NCBI GenBank assembly: GCA_013416455.1
Contig: JACCES010000001.1
Location: forward strand, 124,001 to 188,000
DNA length: 64,000 nt
Direction of reading: 5' to 3'
Source: Alcaligenaceae bacterium
Lineage (GTDB): Bacteria > Pseudomonadota > Gammaproteobacteria > Burkholderiales > Burkholderiaceae_B
Position numbers and translations under genes: made by a program. The notes under the pieces are model-generated. The model saw nothing but the letters and a program-made list of their open reading frames with translations, had not been told where the DNA came from and did no database searches. Below are positions 29,745-39,299 of this stretch, piece after piece. The first letter of the stretch is position 1; every line of letters begins with the position of its first letter.

Positions 29745-30377
29745 ATGAAGCTTATCAGTGAGTCGTTTACGGATCAGGGAAACATCCCTGAACGCTACGC
29801 CTTCGCCAAACCGGACGGCCATACACACGTGGCGCTGTCGGGCAATGAAAACCCGCATCTTGCCTGGTCCGACGCTCCGGCCGCCGCGCAGTCGTTCGTC
29901 GTCATCTGCCATGATCCCGATGTTCCCAGCAAGCCGGACGACGTCAACCAGGAAGGGCGGGAAATCCCCGACACTCTGCCGCGCGTCGACTTCTTCCACT
30001 GGGTGCTCGTCGACATCCCGGCCCATACCACGCAGATTGCCGCGGGGGCGTATTCCAATGGCATCACCCCGCGAGGCAAGGCCGGCCCGCTCGCGCTCGA
30101 CGGCACGCGCCAGGGTCTGAACGACTACACAGCCTGGTTCGCCAGCGACCGCGACATGAGCGGCGACTACTTCGGCTACGATGGGCCGTGCCCGCCCTGG
30201 AACGATGCGCTCCTGCACCGCTACGTCTTCACCGTGTATGCGCTCGACATCCAGGAACTCCCCGTCGAGGGCAAGTTCACAGGCAAGGACGTCATGGCGG
30301 CCATGCAGGGGCATATCCTGGGCCAGGCATCCATCACCGGCATTTACACGCTGAACCCGCGGCTGATCGGCGCGTAG
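29745..30377 (+). CDS. YbhB/YbcL family (Raf kinase inhibitor-like) protein
   Basis: A 210-residue phosphatidylethanolamine-binding-protein fold. The ligand-pocket blocks FVVICHDPDVP, FFHWVLVDIP and the YDGPCPPWND segment are recognisable. Bacterial PEBP proteins have no agreed function. AGGAG precedes the ATG; it lies behind tyrS and ahead of glyA, which has its own leader. Confidence 0.88.
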   Translation: MKLISESFTDQGNIPERYAFAKPDGHTHVALSGNENPHLAWSDAPAAAQSFVVICHDPDVPSKPDDVNQEGREIPDTLPRVDFFHWVLVDIPAHTTQIAAGAYSNGITPRGKAGPLALDGTRQGLNDYTAWFASDRDMSGDYFGYDGPCPPWNDALLHRYVFTVYALDIQELPVEGKFTGKDVMAAMQGHILGQASITGIYTLNPRLIGA

Positions 30378-30538
30378 CGGCCCGCATGGCGCGCGGCCCC
30401 GGGGGCTTCCGGGCAGCGGGGCCCGTTGCGGCGACGCGTGCGCTCGGCGCGCCCGCCGCCGATTCCGCTTTGGCCGGTGGTTTCCGGGGGTTCAGGCTAA
30501 AATGAAAGATTATTTTCTTGCAATCCAAGGATCCCCCC

Positions 30539-31783
30539 ATGTTTGACCGCTCCCGCACCCTTGATCAGGTCGATGCCGAAGTCTGGGCAGCCGTTCAGAA
30601 AGAGAACGAGCGCCAGGAACAGCACATCGAGCTGATCGCTTCCGAGAACTACACCAGCCCGGCCGTGATGCAGGCCCAGGGTACGCAGCTGACCAACAAG
30701 TACGCGGAAGGGTATCCGGGCAGGCGCTATTACGGCGGTTGCGAATACGTCGACATCGTCGAACAGCTGGCCATCGACCGCCTGAAGGAAATCTTCGGCG
30801 CGGAAGCCGCCAACGTCCAGCCGAATTCCGGCTCGCAGGCCAATCAGGGCGTCTACATGGCCGTGCTCCAGCCCGGCGACACCGTGCTGGGCATGAGCCT
30901 GGCCGAAGGCGGCCACCTTACGCACGGTTCGCCCGTCAATGCCTCGGGCAAGCTGTACAACTTCGTTTCCTATGGGCTGAACGACAAGGAAGAACTCGAT
31001 TACGACCAGCTCGAACAGCTGGCGCGCGAACACAAGCCCAAACTGATCGTGGGCGGCGCGTCCGCCTACGCGCTGCGCATCGACTTCGAACGCATGGCCC
31101 GCATCGCCCGCGACAACGGCGCGCTCTTCATGGTCGACATTGCGCACTATGCCGGCCTGGTCGCCGGCGGCGCCTATCCGAACCCCGTTCCCCATGCCGA
31201 CTTCGTCACCTCCACGACGCACAAGTCCCTGCGGGGCCCGCGCGGCGGCGTCATCATGATGAAGGCCGAACACGAAAAGATCATCAATTCCGCCATCTTC
31301 CCGGGGATCCAGGGCGGGCCGCTGATGCACGTCATTGCCGCCAAGGCCGTGTCCTTCAAAGAAGCGCTGTCGCCTGAATTCAAGACTTATGCCGCTCAGG
31401 TGCTGAAGAACGCGCAGGCCCTGGCCGCCACACTGGTCGAGCGCGGCCTGCGCATCGTCTCCGGCCGCACCGAAAGCCACGTGATGCTGGTCGACCTCCG
31501 CGCCAAGGGCATTACCGGCAAGGACGCGGAAATCGCCCTGGGCAAGGCCCATATCACGGTCAACAAGAACGCCATTCCCAACGATCCTGAAAAGCCCTTC
31601 GTGACCAGCGGCGTGCGCCTCGGCTCGCCCGCCATGACCACCCGCGGCTTCAAGGAAGAAGAAGCCCGGCTCACCGCGCATCTCATCGCCGACGTGCTGG
31701 ACAACCCCAACGACGAGGCCAACCTGGCCGCGGTGCGTGCGCGCGTCAACGAGCTGACGGCGCGCTTCCCCGTCTACCGTTGA
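30539..31783 (+). CDS. glyA: Serine hydroxymethyltransferase
   Basis: A 414-residue PLP enzyme. The PLP lysine sits in [14 protein letters not shown], and the family N-terminus includes [14 protein letters not shown]. It interconverts serine and glycine with tetrahydrofolate, the main source of one-carbon units. AAGGA lies just ahead of the ATG. nrdR starts 22 bases after its stop, the usual glyA-nrdR-ribD order. Confidence 0.97.
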   Translation: MFDRSRTLDQVDAEVWAAVQKENERQEQHIELIASENYTSPAVMQAQGTQLTNKYAEGYPGRRYYGGCEYVDIVEQLAIDRLKEIFGAEAANVQPNSGSQANQGVYMAVLQPGDTVLGMSLAEGGHLTHGSPVNASGKLYNFVSYGLNDKEELDYDQLEQLAREHKPKLIVGGASAYALRIDFERMARIARDNGALFMVDIAHYAGLVAGGAYPNPVPHADFVTSTTHKSLRGPRGGVIMMKAEHEKIINSAIFPGIQGGPLMHVIAAKAVSFKEALSPEFKTYAAQVLKNAQALAATLVERGLRIVSGRTESHVMLVDLRAKGITGKDAEIALGKAHITVNKNAIPNDPEKPFVTSGVRLGSPAMTTRGFKEEEARLTAHLIADVLDNPNDEANLAAVRARVNELTARFPVYR

Positions 31784-31805
31784 TGATCCAAGGCGCCGTT
31801 CCGCA

Positions 31806-32270
31806 ATGAGATGCCCCTTCTGCAACCGCAGCGATACCCAGGTGATCGACACGCGGGTGCTGGAAGAAGGCGATGTCATCCGCCGCCGCCGGCGCTGTGC
31901 CGCCTGTGAGCGGCGCTTCACCACCTATGAGCGGGCCGAACTGCTCATGCCCGCGGTGGTGAAGCGCAACGGTACACGCACGGAATTCGATATCGCCAAG
32001 CTGGAAGCCAGCATGAAGCTCGCCCTGCGCAAGCGGCCGGTAAGCACCGACGCGATGGAGTCGGCCGTGGAGCGGATACGCGACAAGCTGCTGCATTGTG
32101 GGCAGAAGGAAGTGACCTCGCGCTTCATCGGCGACCTGGTCATGGCCGAATTGCGTGAACTGGACGAAGTGGCCTATGTGCGTTTCGCTTCGGTGTACCG
32201 CAGTTTCGAGGACGTCGGCGAGTTCGTGAAGGCGATCAGCGAGTTCCAGTCTCCCAGGGGCACGGAATGA
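31806..32270 (+). CDS. nrdR: Transcriptional repressor NrdR of ribonucleotide reductase genes
   Basis: A 154-residue protein. An N-terminal zinc ribbon (CPFC ... CAAC) is followed by an ATP-cone domain (about 49-139). NrdR senses dATP/ATP and represses nrd operons through NrdR boxes. The stop overlaps the ribD start (ATGA), so they are translationally coupled. Confidence 0.97.
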   Translation: MRCPFCNRSDTQVIDTRVLEEGDVIRRRRRCAACERRFTTYERAELLMPAVVKRNGTRTEFDIAKLEASMKLALRKRPVSTDAMESAVERIRDKLLHCGQKEVTSRFIGDLVMAELRELDEVAYVRFASVYRSFEDVGEFVKAISEFQSPRGTE

Positions 32271-33424
32271 CCATCGCCGGCGCAAGCGATGCACACTGGA
32301 TGCGCCACGCGCTGACGCTGGCCGAGACTTCTCTTTACCTGACGGCGCCGAATCCCCGCGTGGGCTGCGTCATCGTGCGCGACGAACATATTCTGGGTCA
32401 GGGGGCTACACAGCCCGCGGGCGGCCCGCATGCTGAAATCGTCGCTCTGCGCGATGCCGCCGCCAAGGGGCATGGCCTGGGCGGTGCGACCGTCTACGTC
32501 ACCCTGGAACCCTGCAATCATCACGGCCGGACACCTCCCTGCGTGGACGCGCTGATCGCGGCCGCGCCGGATCGCGTGGTCATAGCAATGTGCGATCCCA
32601 ATCCGCTGGTGGGGGGGCGGGGCCTGGCCCGGCTGCGGGCCGCCGGCATCGCGGTCACCACCGGGGTGTGCGCCGAAGACGCGCTCGCCCTGAACCCCGG
32701 TTTCGTTTCGCGCATGACCCGCGGCCTGCCCTGGGTATGGCTGAAATCCGGCGTATCGCTCGACGGGCACACTGCCTTGCACGACGGGCAGTCGCAATGG
32801 ATTACCGGCCCGCTTGCGCGCGCCGACGGCCACCATTGGCGCGCCCGTGGCTGCGTCACGCTCACCGGCATCGGCACGGTGCGCGGCGACGACCCCAGGA
32901 TGACCGTGCGCGAGGTCGAAACCCCTCGGCAGCCCATCCGGGCCGTCGTCGATACGCGTTTCGAAATCAGCGAGGACGCGCGCCTGTTCGATGGCGGCAA
33001 GGTCTGGGTCTTCGTATGCCGCATCGATCAGGCGAAGGCCGAACGCCTGGCGCGGCGCAATGCCGAAGTCGTCGTCATGCCCAGCTCTCCCCGGGGCATC
33101 GACCTGCCTTCGCTCATGCGGTGGCTGGCGGCGCACGAAATCAACGAAGTCCACGTCGAAGCCGGTGCCCGGCTGTCCGGCGCCCTGCTGGAAAGCGGCA
33201 GCGTCGATGAGCTGCTGGTCTACATGGCGCCCATGCTGCTGGGGCAGGGCCGCGGCATGGCCGACATGCCCGCCGTGGCGGCGCTGGCGGCCGCGCAGCG
33301 CTTCGAATTCACTGAAGCGGTGCAGGTCGGTACCGACATGCGCCTGCGCCTGCGGCATCCCGGGCATTGGGCGGCGCTCGTACAGGCGCTCGACCAGGTG
33401 GCGCAGCGCCATCAGGCCGACTGA
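32267..33424 (+). CDS. ribD: Bifunctional riboflavin deaminase/reductase RibD
   Basis: A 385-residue two-domain enzyme. The N-terminal cytidine-deaminase-like domain has zinc ligands in [10 protein letters not shown] and [12 protein letters not shown]. The C-terminal reductase domain (about 155-380) contains KSGVSLDG and the [13 protein letters not shown] block. It performs the second and third steps of riboflavin synthesis from GTP. ribE follows after 144 bases. Confidence 0.95.
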   Translation: MTIAGASDAHWMRHALTLAETSLYLTAPNPRVGCVIVRDEHILGQGATQPAGGPHAEIVALRDAAAKGHGLGGATVYVTLEPCNHHGRTPPCVDALIAAAPDRVVIAMCDPNPLVGGRGLARLRAAGIAVTTGVCAEDALALNPGFVSRMTRGLPWVWLKSGVSLDGHTALHDGQSQWITGPLARADGHHWRARGCVTLTGIGTVRGDDPRMTVREVETPRQPIRAVVDTRFEISEDARLFDGGKVWVFVCRIDQAKAERLARRNAEVVVMPSSPRGIDLPSLMRWLAAHEINEVHVEAGARLSGALLESGSVDELLVYMAPMLLGQGRGMADMPAVAALAAAQRFEFTEAVQVGTDMRLRLRHPGHWAALVQALDQVAQRHQAD

Positions 33425-33568
33425 CCTCGCGTCCATGCCCGGGTTTGTCGTGTACGACGAGGTCAAGCGGGGCAATATCAATGCGGCGCCGCAGGCGCCC
33501 CTGCAAGGGGACGAGGAAGCTCCGGCCGGCGGGCCGGGGTTCTTCGCCATGACACATTGAAGGAAGTC

Positions 33569-34204
33569 ATGTTCACAGGAATCGTCACGGCAGTCGGCCG
33601 TATCACTGAAGTATCACCTCTGGCTCAGGGCGGCCCGGATGCCGGCGTGCGCCTGACCATCCACGCCCCGGGCTTCCTGCGCGAGAGCACGCGCCTGGGC
33701 GATTCGATCGCCATCCAGGGAGCCTGCATGACCGTTGTCGCCATGCGGGCCGACGAGTTCCAGGTGGACGTCTCGCGCGAAAGCCTGGATCGCACCGCCG
33801 GCCTGAGCCAGACCGGCGAGGTGAACCTGGAGCATGCCATGCGTCTGGGCGACAGCCTCGACGGGCATATCGTCTCCGGCCACGTCGACGGCACCGGCCT
33901 CGTCACCGTATTCGCCCCTGTCGGCGAATCATGGAGTCTGCGCATCCTGGTGTCCACGGCACTGGGCCGCTACATGGCGTACAAAGGGTCCGTCACAGTC
34001 AACGGCGTGAGTCTCACCGTGAACTCGGTCGAAGACCGCGAAGACGGCTGCGAGATCGGCATCAACCTCATCCCTCATACCGTGCAGGTGACCACGCTGA
34101 AAGCCCTGGGCGAAGGCGCGAAGGTGAACATCGAGATCGACATGATCGCCCGCTACTGCGAGCGCCTGCTGGGCGCGCGGGCAGAGGGCGGCGGCGGTAC
34201 TTGA
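33569..34204 (+). CDS. ribE: Riboflavin synthase alpha chain
   Basis: A 211-residue protein with two homologous lumazine-binding repeats, each with a G-x-S/C motif region (GDSIAIQGACMTV and GSVTVNGVSLTV). The start MFTGIVTAVG is the family signature and follows AAGGAAG; the TTG 12 bases upstream is rejected. It dismutates two dimethylribityllumazines to riboflavin. I saw no FMN riboswitch ahead of it. Confidence 0.96.
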   Translation: MFTGIVTAVGRITEVSPLAQGGPDAGVRLTIHAPGFLRESTRLGDSIAIQGACMTVVAMRADEFQVDVSRESLDRTAGLSQTGEVNLEHAMRLGDSLDGHIVSGHVDGTGLVTVFAPVGESWSLRILVSTALGRYMAYKGSVTVNGVSLTVNSVEDREDGCEIGINLIPHTVQVTTLKALGEGAKVNIEIDMIARYCERLLGARAEGGGGT

Positions 34205-34285
34205 GAAAGATTTTCTTCATGCTACAATGGCGAGCTTCGCATGACACGAAGCCTGCCATTGGCGGTTTTTGTGGCTTCGCGGTAC

Positions 34286-34376
34286 GGACAGGTGGCCGAG
34301 TGGTTGAAGGCGCACGCCTGGAAAGCGTGTATACGTGAATAGCGTATCGGGGGTTCGAATCCCCCTCTGTCCGCCA
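34286..34376 (+). tRNA. serX: tRNA-Ser (anticodon GGA)
   Basis: A 91-base class II tRNA. The acceptor 5' strand GGACAGG pairs with 3' CTGTCC before GCCA. The anticodon loop reads CTGGAAA (GGA, decoding UCC/UCU), a long variable arm follows (ATACGTGAATAGCGTAT), and the T-arm is GGGGGTTCGAATCCCCC. CCA is encoded. An integrase remnant lies directly downstream, so the 3' end probably served as an attachment site. Confidence 0.95.
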
Positions 34377-34404
34377 GGATTCATCCCAAGATAGTCTATC
34401 TATT

Positions 34405-34432
34405 AAGCCCGCATGAGTAATTTTGCGGGCTT
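34405..34432 (+). terminator. Terminator after tRNA-Ser
   Basis: AAGCCCGC / GCGGGCTT form a perfect 8-base stem with a 12-base AT-rich loop, about 30 bases after the tRNA. Confidence 0.65.
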
Positions 34433-34512
34433 CTTGCCGTCCAGGTCTGTTCGGTTGGTTCCATTGGCTTATGATTTATGACGGCACTTCCAATGAATCG
34501 AAAAAAATCGTC

Positions 34513-34659
34513 ATGAAACCATCTGGTCTAACTGTACACGAAGCTAAACCTAAGGGAAGGCTATATAAACTTCCGGGCGGCACGGGTCCGTATCCACGCG
34601 GGACTGAAGAGAACCTGCGGTATCGGCTTGGCGCGTATGGTTGCATAATCATGATATAG
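34513..34659 (+). pseudogene. Remnant of a tyrosine integrase N-terminus (DUF4102 arm-binding domain)
   Basis: A 48-codon reading contains LTVHEAKPKGRLYKLPGG followed by TGPYPRG and RYRLGAYG. This matches the opening of P4-type island integrases (L-T-x-x-x-A-K-P-x-x-x-x-Y-K-L-x-D/G-G-G-L-x-L, later W-R-x-x-Y-R), with the middle decayed and the catalytic domain missing. Its place 137 bases behind a tRNA-Ser is where such integrases are encoded. I read it as the fossil of the island that brought the accessory region. The match is short and seen by eye only. Confidence 0.6.
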
Positions 34660-34861
34660 AAACCCTCTGCGTGGTGCATGGATGGCGGCGCGGCTTCACG
34701 GAAGCCGTTGACAGCAAGGAGATTTTGACGGTACTTTGAAAGCGATCTAGCGGCCATCAGGACGAAATACCGCCATGGCGCTATTCGGGTGTCACGGTAC
34801 GGCAGATCAAGCGAAATCTTCCCCTTTCGTGCATTTTTGTTGCGTTGATAAATACCACATA

Positions 34862-35584
34862 ATGTCTGCTAACAATAATATTGAGAAAATAGAGCCCGTG
34901 CGAAAGGTGACGCTTCTTATGGAAGTGGTTAATGCGATCGCAGATCTGATGATGAGAGGAGTCTGGCGTCCAGGGGATATGATCCCCACGGAAAAGGAGC
35001 TGGCCGATCGATTCGGAGTGGGCCGTTCGACGATACGAGAGGCCATCAAGAGTCTTGCTGTATTTGGGATTCTCGAGGCCCGCCCAGGCGAGGGGTCTTT
35101 CGTACAGCAGCCAGATTCAGACGTGTTGTCCGGCGCGTTTCTGTGGGGATTGCTTCTCAGTGAGCGAAACATCGATGAGTTGGTTGATGTACGTATCCTG
35201 ATTGAGTGTGAGTGCGCGCGTCTTGCAGCAGAGAAGCGAAACCAGACGGACCTCGATATATTATCGGAGTTGCTGGAAAAAATGAAAAAAGAACGCAATA
35301 ACAAGGAGCTGCTTGCGCTGGATAATCAGTTCCATATTGAAATCGCACGGATCAGCCAAAATGCCTTACTGAAGAACATTTCACAGACTATTCAGAGAAT
35401 GGTCGGTGTCTGGTTTCTGTCCGCTTACGACAGGTCGGATACGCGCGTGGACGCGCTGGCCGAGCATACCGCGATTTTTTCGGCGATTCGTGAGGGAAAT
35501 GCTCCCGTCGCTATGTTGGCGATGGGTCGCCATATCGAGATTTCGGGCGCTAGGCTGATCGAAAAAATGCGCACTGGCAGTTAG
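34862..35584 (+). CDS. GntR-family regulator, FadR/FCD subfamily
   Basis: A 240-residue repressor-type protein. The N-terminal winged helix has PTEKELADRFGVGRSTIREA (about 40-59), and the C-terminal helical FCD domain (about 90-235) has Asp/His metal-ligand candidates (DNQFHIEIA and later HTAIF, GRHIE). FCD members bind carboxylates. It is upstream of, and parallel to, a TRAP/2-hydroxyacid dehydrogenase operon with a perfect inverted repeat at its promoter, so it probably controls that operon. Lower GC than the core genes suggests acquisition. Confidence 0.88.
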   Translation: MSANNNIEKIEPVRKVTLLMEVVNAIADLMMRGVWRPGDMIPTEKELADRFGVGRSTIREAIKSLAVFGILEARPGEGSFVQQPDSDVLSGAFLWGLLLSERNIDELVDVRILIECECARLAAEKRNQTDLDILSELLEKMKKERNNKELLALDNQFHIEIARISQNALLKNISQTIQRMVGVWFLSAYDRSDTRVDALAEHTAIFSAIREGNAPVAMLAMGRHIEISGARLIEKMRTGS

Positions 35585-35663
35585 CGCGTTGTTGTGCAAG
35601 CGGCCTGGCTGGCGCCTGGCGAGAGTCAGGTTGTCGCAGTGTGCGCGCATTGTGCTGCTGGCT

Positions 35664-35933
35664 TAGGGCCTGTTGACGCTAAAAGGAGGCTTGCACTGGC
35701 TGGATATCGGGTGGCAGGCTAGGCGTGCATGGCGCCGCATGGCCGCTCCCTGCAAGGCCTGCGCAACGACGCATGGCGCCCGATATCCAGCCAGCCCGCA
35801 GGGTGAGTACGCAAACGCGCGCCTGGCTGCGTTGCGAATGCTCGCCGGGGGGCTGCCACGACTGCGCTTCGCGCCTTGCCATCCACACGTTTGCGTACTC
35901 ATGCGAGCCTCCTTTTAGTATCAACAGGCCCTA
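35664..35933 (+). repeat. Dispersed structured repeat, 270-bp copy A
   Basis: Bounded by TAGGGCCTGTTGACGCTAAA and its near-inverse ending TCAACAGGCCCTA; the ends may be a TA target duplication plus about 25-base terminal inverted repeats. Inside are two further perfect inverted repeats: 35696-35711 with 35779-35794 (16 bases), and 35804-35817 with 35888-35901 (14 bases). The whole can fold into a three-way junction. Copy B at 52514 is the same length and differs at 9 positions. Open frames on both strands are by-products of the symmetry. Confidence 0.9.
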
Positions 35934-35996
35934 GGCAGACTTCCTTAAGGGCCAAACAGGATACGGCATTGCATCAGTGTGTTGAGTGCAAGGAGG

Positions 35997-36026
35997 TTGA
36001 CTTTCCAAAAAAGAAACGCTTATCAT
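35997..36026 (+). promoter_or_regulatory. Promoter of the TRAP operon
   Basis: TTGACT (35997-36002) and TATCAT (36021-36026) with an 18-base spacer, just upstream of the inverted-repeat operator and about 100 bases before dctQ. Confidence 0.55.
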
Positions 36027-36042
36027 GTCTGACATTCAGACA
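36026..36042. promoter_or_regulatory. Candidate GntR operator
   Basis: A perfect inverted repeat TGTCTGA-CAT-TCAGACA overlaps the last base of the -10 box and the start region. This is the position expected for repression by the FCD-type GntR protein encoded upstream. Confidence 0.55.
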
Positions 36043-36125
36043 TTAACAAGAGCTAGTGCCTCCCGACAGCTCCGGCGCCCCCGGATTGGCGTTAGTCACT
36101 GTAGCCTTCACGGAGACGTCAAGCC

Positions 36126-36719
36126 ATGCTCACCCTCATCTGGCTCTCTGACAGACTTGATCGCTTGGTTCAACGTATGGGCGCGCTTGGGTCGTATGCC
36201 ATGCTGGCCTTGATCGCAGTCATTATGTTCGACGTGATCGTCAGGCGCTTCTCGAGCTTGCAGGTATGGCTGATGAGTACTCCCGTAGGGCCTTATCTCA
36301 CTTCTACGCGGCTGCAGGAACTGGAGTGGCATATACATGCTGTTGTAGTGTTTCTGGCGCTTGGCTATGCCTATATGCGAGATGCTCATGTGCGTATCGA
36401 TATAGTGCGTCAACGCTTCGGTGCACGCGGGCAGGCCGTAATTGAGTTGGCGGGCCTTCTCATTCTTATGATTCCCTTTCTTGCGGTCGTCGGTTATTTC
36501 GGATGGTTCTTTGTTGAGCGCTCCTATATCTCCGGAGAGGGCTCGTCCAGCATGGCAGGATTGGGGAATCGCTGGATCATAAAGAGTTTTCTGGTTGCTG
36601 GTGTGGTGCTCGCCCTGTGTGCCGCTCTCTCGGTGCTGACGAGGATCATTCTCTTCTTATCTGGACGGCATCGTGAAGCTGCGCTTTCCAGGCTGCCCAT
36701 GCTGACCGACAAGGCATGA
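36126..36719 (+). CDS. TRAP transporter small membrane subunit (DctQ family)
   Basis: A 197-residue protein with four predicted membrane spans (about 20-42, 75-90, 105-130, 150-175) and the DctQ feature of a conserved R near span 2 (YMRDAHVRIDI). It has a longer than usual loop (about 45-68) between spans 1 and 2. It acts with DctM and the periplasmic receptor in sodium-driven uptake of organic acids. It is first gene of the operon, behind the operator at 36026. Confidence 0.88.
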   Translation: MLTLIWLSDRLDRLVQRMGALGSYAMLALIAVIMFDVIVRRFSSLQVWLMSTPVGPYLTSTRLQELEWHIHAVVVFLALGYAYMRDAHVRIDIVRQRFGARGQAVIELAGLLILMIPFLAVVGYFGWFFVERSYISGEGSSSMAGLGNRWIIKSFLVAGVVLALCAALSVLTRIILFLSGRHREAALSRLPMLTDKA

Positions 36720-36766
36720 AGAACGATTCCTTATAACGATAAAAAGAAAGGTTCACGGAGACAGCT

Positions 36767-38122
36767 ATGTCGGCAGGCGAGATACTGAGTATTGCGATGT
36801 TTGTGACGTTGATGGTAGCGCTTTTCAGCGGCTTTCCGGTTGCCTATGTCATTGGTGGAGTAGGGTTGCTGTTCGGTGCCATTGGATGGTTGGTCGGCTA
36901 TTTTTCCCTGATTGAGTTCTTTAATTTGATTCCGCGCATCTGGGGACAGGCGGCCGATAATTTGATCATGGTGGCGATACCGTGTTTTATTTTTATGGGC
37001 GTCATGCTGGAGCGTAGTCGCATTGCCGAAGACCTGCTCGACGTTTTAGCCATATTGCTGGCCAGAGTGCCGGGTGGGCTGGCTCTTGCCGTAACGCTGC
37101 TAGGAGGGATCATGGCTGCGACGACGGGCATTATTGGAGCTTCGGTCATTATGATGACGCTGATGGCCTTGCCGGTTATGTTACGGCACGGATATGAAAA
37201 AGGTTTTGCGACGGGTACGATTGCCTCGTCGGCTACCCTGGGTATCCTGTTGCCACCCAGCATTATGCTGGTGATCATGGGCGATCTGCTGTCCATTTCA
37301 GTTGGACGTCTGTTTCTGGCGGCCGTCTTTCCGGGGCTGCTGCTGCTTTCTCTTTATGCCCTATATGTGGTCTTCTATGCCTGGTTGCGGCCGCAATATG
37401 CTCCCAGACTGCGTAATACGACGAAGTCCATCACCGCCTGGGAATTGTCCCTACGTTGCTGCAAAGCGATTGTGGCGCCCGCGATTCTTATCGTGTTGGT
37501 GCTGGGGTCTATCTTCGGGGGTGTGGCCACACCGACTGAAGCGGCGGGTGTCGGCGCATTTGGTGCGATATTTCTGGCGATGTGTGTGCGCCGCTTTAAT
37601 CGTTCTACGCTTGCAGATGTGTGCAGAACGACTGCTCTGACGGTTGGCATGATCTTCATGATCATGATCGGCGCAACTGTATTTTCATACGTCTTCAGAT
37701 CTCTGGGTGGCGAAGCGCTCATCGTTGATGCCTTGACGGGAATGGGAATCGGTGCCTGGGGAACTCTGACCGTTCTCATGCTCGTCGTTTTTCTTCTGGG
37801 CTTCTTCTTCGACTGGATTGAGATCACTCTGATCATCCTGCCCATCTTTGGTCCTATCGTTAGTAACCTGGATTTTGGTGAGCATGTGCGTTCCTCTGAA
37901 GTCGTTTACTGGTTTGCCATCCTGATGGCGGTCAATATGCAGACTTCTTTTTTAACGCCCCCATTTGGCATGGCGCTGTTCTTCGTTAAAGGGGCCGCAC
38001 CGAAGATGGTGAAGATGGAAGAGCTCTATAGGGGGGCCATCCCTTTCATTTGCCTTCAGTTGCTGGGCCTTGCCATGATCATGGCGTGGCCGGTCATTTC
38101 GCTTGGGCTTCAAAGGCCATAA
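36767..38122 (+). CDS. TRAP transporter large membrane subunit (DctM family)
   Basis: A 451-residue, 11-13-span membrane protein. It has DctM signatures such as GIIGASVIMMTLMALPVML, the GILLPPSIMLVIMGD re-entrant loop and the GVATPTEAAGVGAFGA repeat. It forms the transport channel with DctQ. It starts 47 bases after dctQ; the receptor gene follows after 57 bases. Confidence 0.93.
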   Translation: MSAGEILSIAMFVTLMVALFSGFPVAYVIGGVGLLFGAIGWLVGYFSLIEFFNLIPRIWGQAADNLIMVAIPCFIFMGVMLERSRIAEDLLDVLAILLARVPGGLALAVTLLGGIMAATTGIIGASVIMMTLMALPVMLRHGYEKGFATGTIASSATLGILLPPSIMLVIMGDLLSISVGRLFLAAVFPGLLLLSLYALYVVFYAWLRPQYAPRLRNTTKSITAWELSLRCCKAIVAPAILIVLVLGSIFGGVATPTEAAGVGAFGAIFLAMCVRRFNRSTLADVCRTTALTVGMIFMIMIGATVFSYVFRSLGGEALIVDALTGMGIGAWGTLTVLMLVVFLLGFFFDWIEITLIILPIFGPIVSNLDFGEHVRSSEVVYWFAILMAVNMQTSFLTPPFGMALFFVKGAAPKMVKMEELYRGAIPFICLQLLGLAMIMAWPVISLGLQRP

Positions 38123-38179
38123 CAACAGGCTCGGTCACCATGGTGGGGTTTGGCCGGGGCTTGATAAATAGGAGACACC

Positions 38180-39220
38180 ATGAAACTCAAAACGTTGCTT
38201 TCCGCATGTGTATTGGCAGCTGTGAGCGTATCCGCGCACGCTGATGTGAAACCCGTAAGATGGAAACTGCATTCAGCCTATGCGAGTACACAGACTGTTA
38301 CGGGTACTGGGAGCAAGCAGTTCAGCGAGCGGGTAAAAGCCTTGACGGACGGCAAAGTGGAGTTGCGCCTGTTTGAGCCCGGCGCGCTGCTTCCCGCTTT
38401 GGATTATTACGATGCGGTGTCCGAAGGATCCATCGAGATGGCTTGGGGATCCCCGGCTTTCTATGCATCCAAAAATACAGCTTATATGCTGTTTGCCTCG
38501 GTCCCTTTTGGTCCCGCTGCCGGCGAGTACCTGGCGTGGATGAAGCATGGTGGTGGTGCTAAGCTGTGGGCAGATCTGCTCGCCAAGGACAATCTGGTCA
38601 GTATTCCTTGCGGGTTGGTTGCTCCGGAGGCCGCAGGCTGGTTCAGGAATGAAATCAAGGGGCCCGAAGATCTCGTGGGTTTGAAGATCAGATTCCTGGG
38701 CTTGGGAGGGCGTGTCATGCAGAAACTGGGTGCCTCTCCGCAATTGCTGGCGCCGGGCGACATCTACACAGCCTTGGAAATGGGTACACTGGATGCCACT
38801 GAATTCTCAATGCCGGTTCAGGACGAACAGCTGGGCTTCTATGAAATTGCCAAGCATTATTATTTTCCTGGCTGGCATCAGCAAGCCACCTTTCTGGATG
38901 TCCTGATCCACAAACCGTACTACGACAAGCTCTCGGATCAGCAGCGCGCAGTTCTGCATGCCGCCTGCGATGCGCAGATCACGACCAGTATCGCGGACGG
39001 AGAAGGTTTGAATTTCCCGGCCATACACCGATTGACGCAGGAAAAAGGCGCACAGCTGCATCAGTTGAGTGACGAGATGCTTGATGCGTTTCGTAGCGCC
39101 TGGAATGAAGTGCGGGATGAGGAAGTTGCCAAAAACCCTGATTTCGCCCGAGTGTGGGAGTCGTACGAGACGTTCCGCAAGGAGTATGCCGTGTGGAAAG
39201 ACCACGCCTACTTGAAATAA
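38180..39220 (+). CDS. TRAP transporter solute receptor (DctP/TakP-like)
   Basis: A 346-residue periplasmic receptor with a Sec signal (about 1-22, ending SAHA). The fold landmarks KIRFLGLGGRVMQKLGA, APGDIYTALEMGTLDA and YYFPGWHQ are the same as in TakP-type 2-oxoacid receptors and in the orphan receptor at 20.9 kb. With the neighbouring FMN 2-hydroxyacid dehydrogenase, the ligand is likely a 2-hydroxy or 2-oxo monocarboxylate (lactate, mandelate or similar). Confidence 0.9.
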   Translation: MKLKTLLSACVLAAVSVSAHADVKPVRWKLHSAYASTQTVTGTGSKQFSERVKALTDGKVELRLFEPGALLPALDYYDAVSEGSIEMAWGSPAFYASKNTAYMLFASVPFGPAAGEYLAWMKHGGGAKLWADLLAKDNLVSIPCGLVAPEAAGWFRNEIKGPEDLVGLKIRFLGLGGRVMQKLGASPQLLAPGDIYTALEMGTLDATEFSMPVQDEQLGFYEIAKHYYFPGWHQQATFLDVLIHKPYYDKLSDQQRAVLHAACDAQITTSIADGEGLNFPAIHRLTQEKGAQLHQLSDEMLDAFRSAWNEVRDEEVAKNPDFARVWESYETFRKEYAVWKDHAYLK

Positions 39221-39299
39221 AAGCAGGAAGGGTAAGCGCTGTGCCGGTATCGCCGTCAGGGCGATGCCGGGTTTTGCATCATGTCTGCCGGGTAGTGGT

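Noticed and set aside
30378-30538. Possible glycine riboswitch ahead of glyA
   Set aside because: The paired glycine-aptamer core motifs are not visible in the 160-base leader.
33425-33568. Possible FMN riboswitch ahead of ribE
   Set aside because: The conserved FMN-element boxes (AGGGGCAGGGTGAAATTCCC-type) are absent.
34351-34376. Second copy of the tRNA-Ser 3' end marking the right border of the island
   Set aside because: I scanned the accessory region for the T-arm/acceptor sequence and saw no repeat; the right border is left open.
35673-35918. 81-codon open frames on both strands of repeat copy A, repeated in copy B
   Set aside because: Both strands are open because the element is nearly self-complementary; the products resemble each other for that reason and have no ribosome-binding site.
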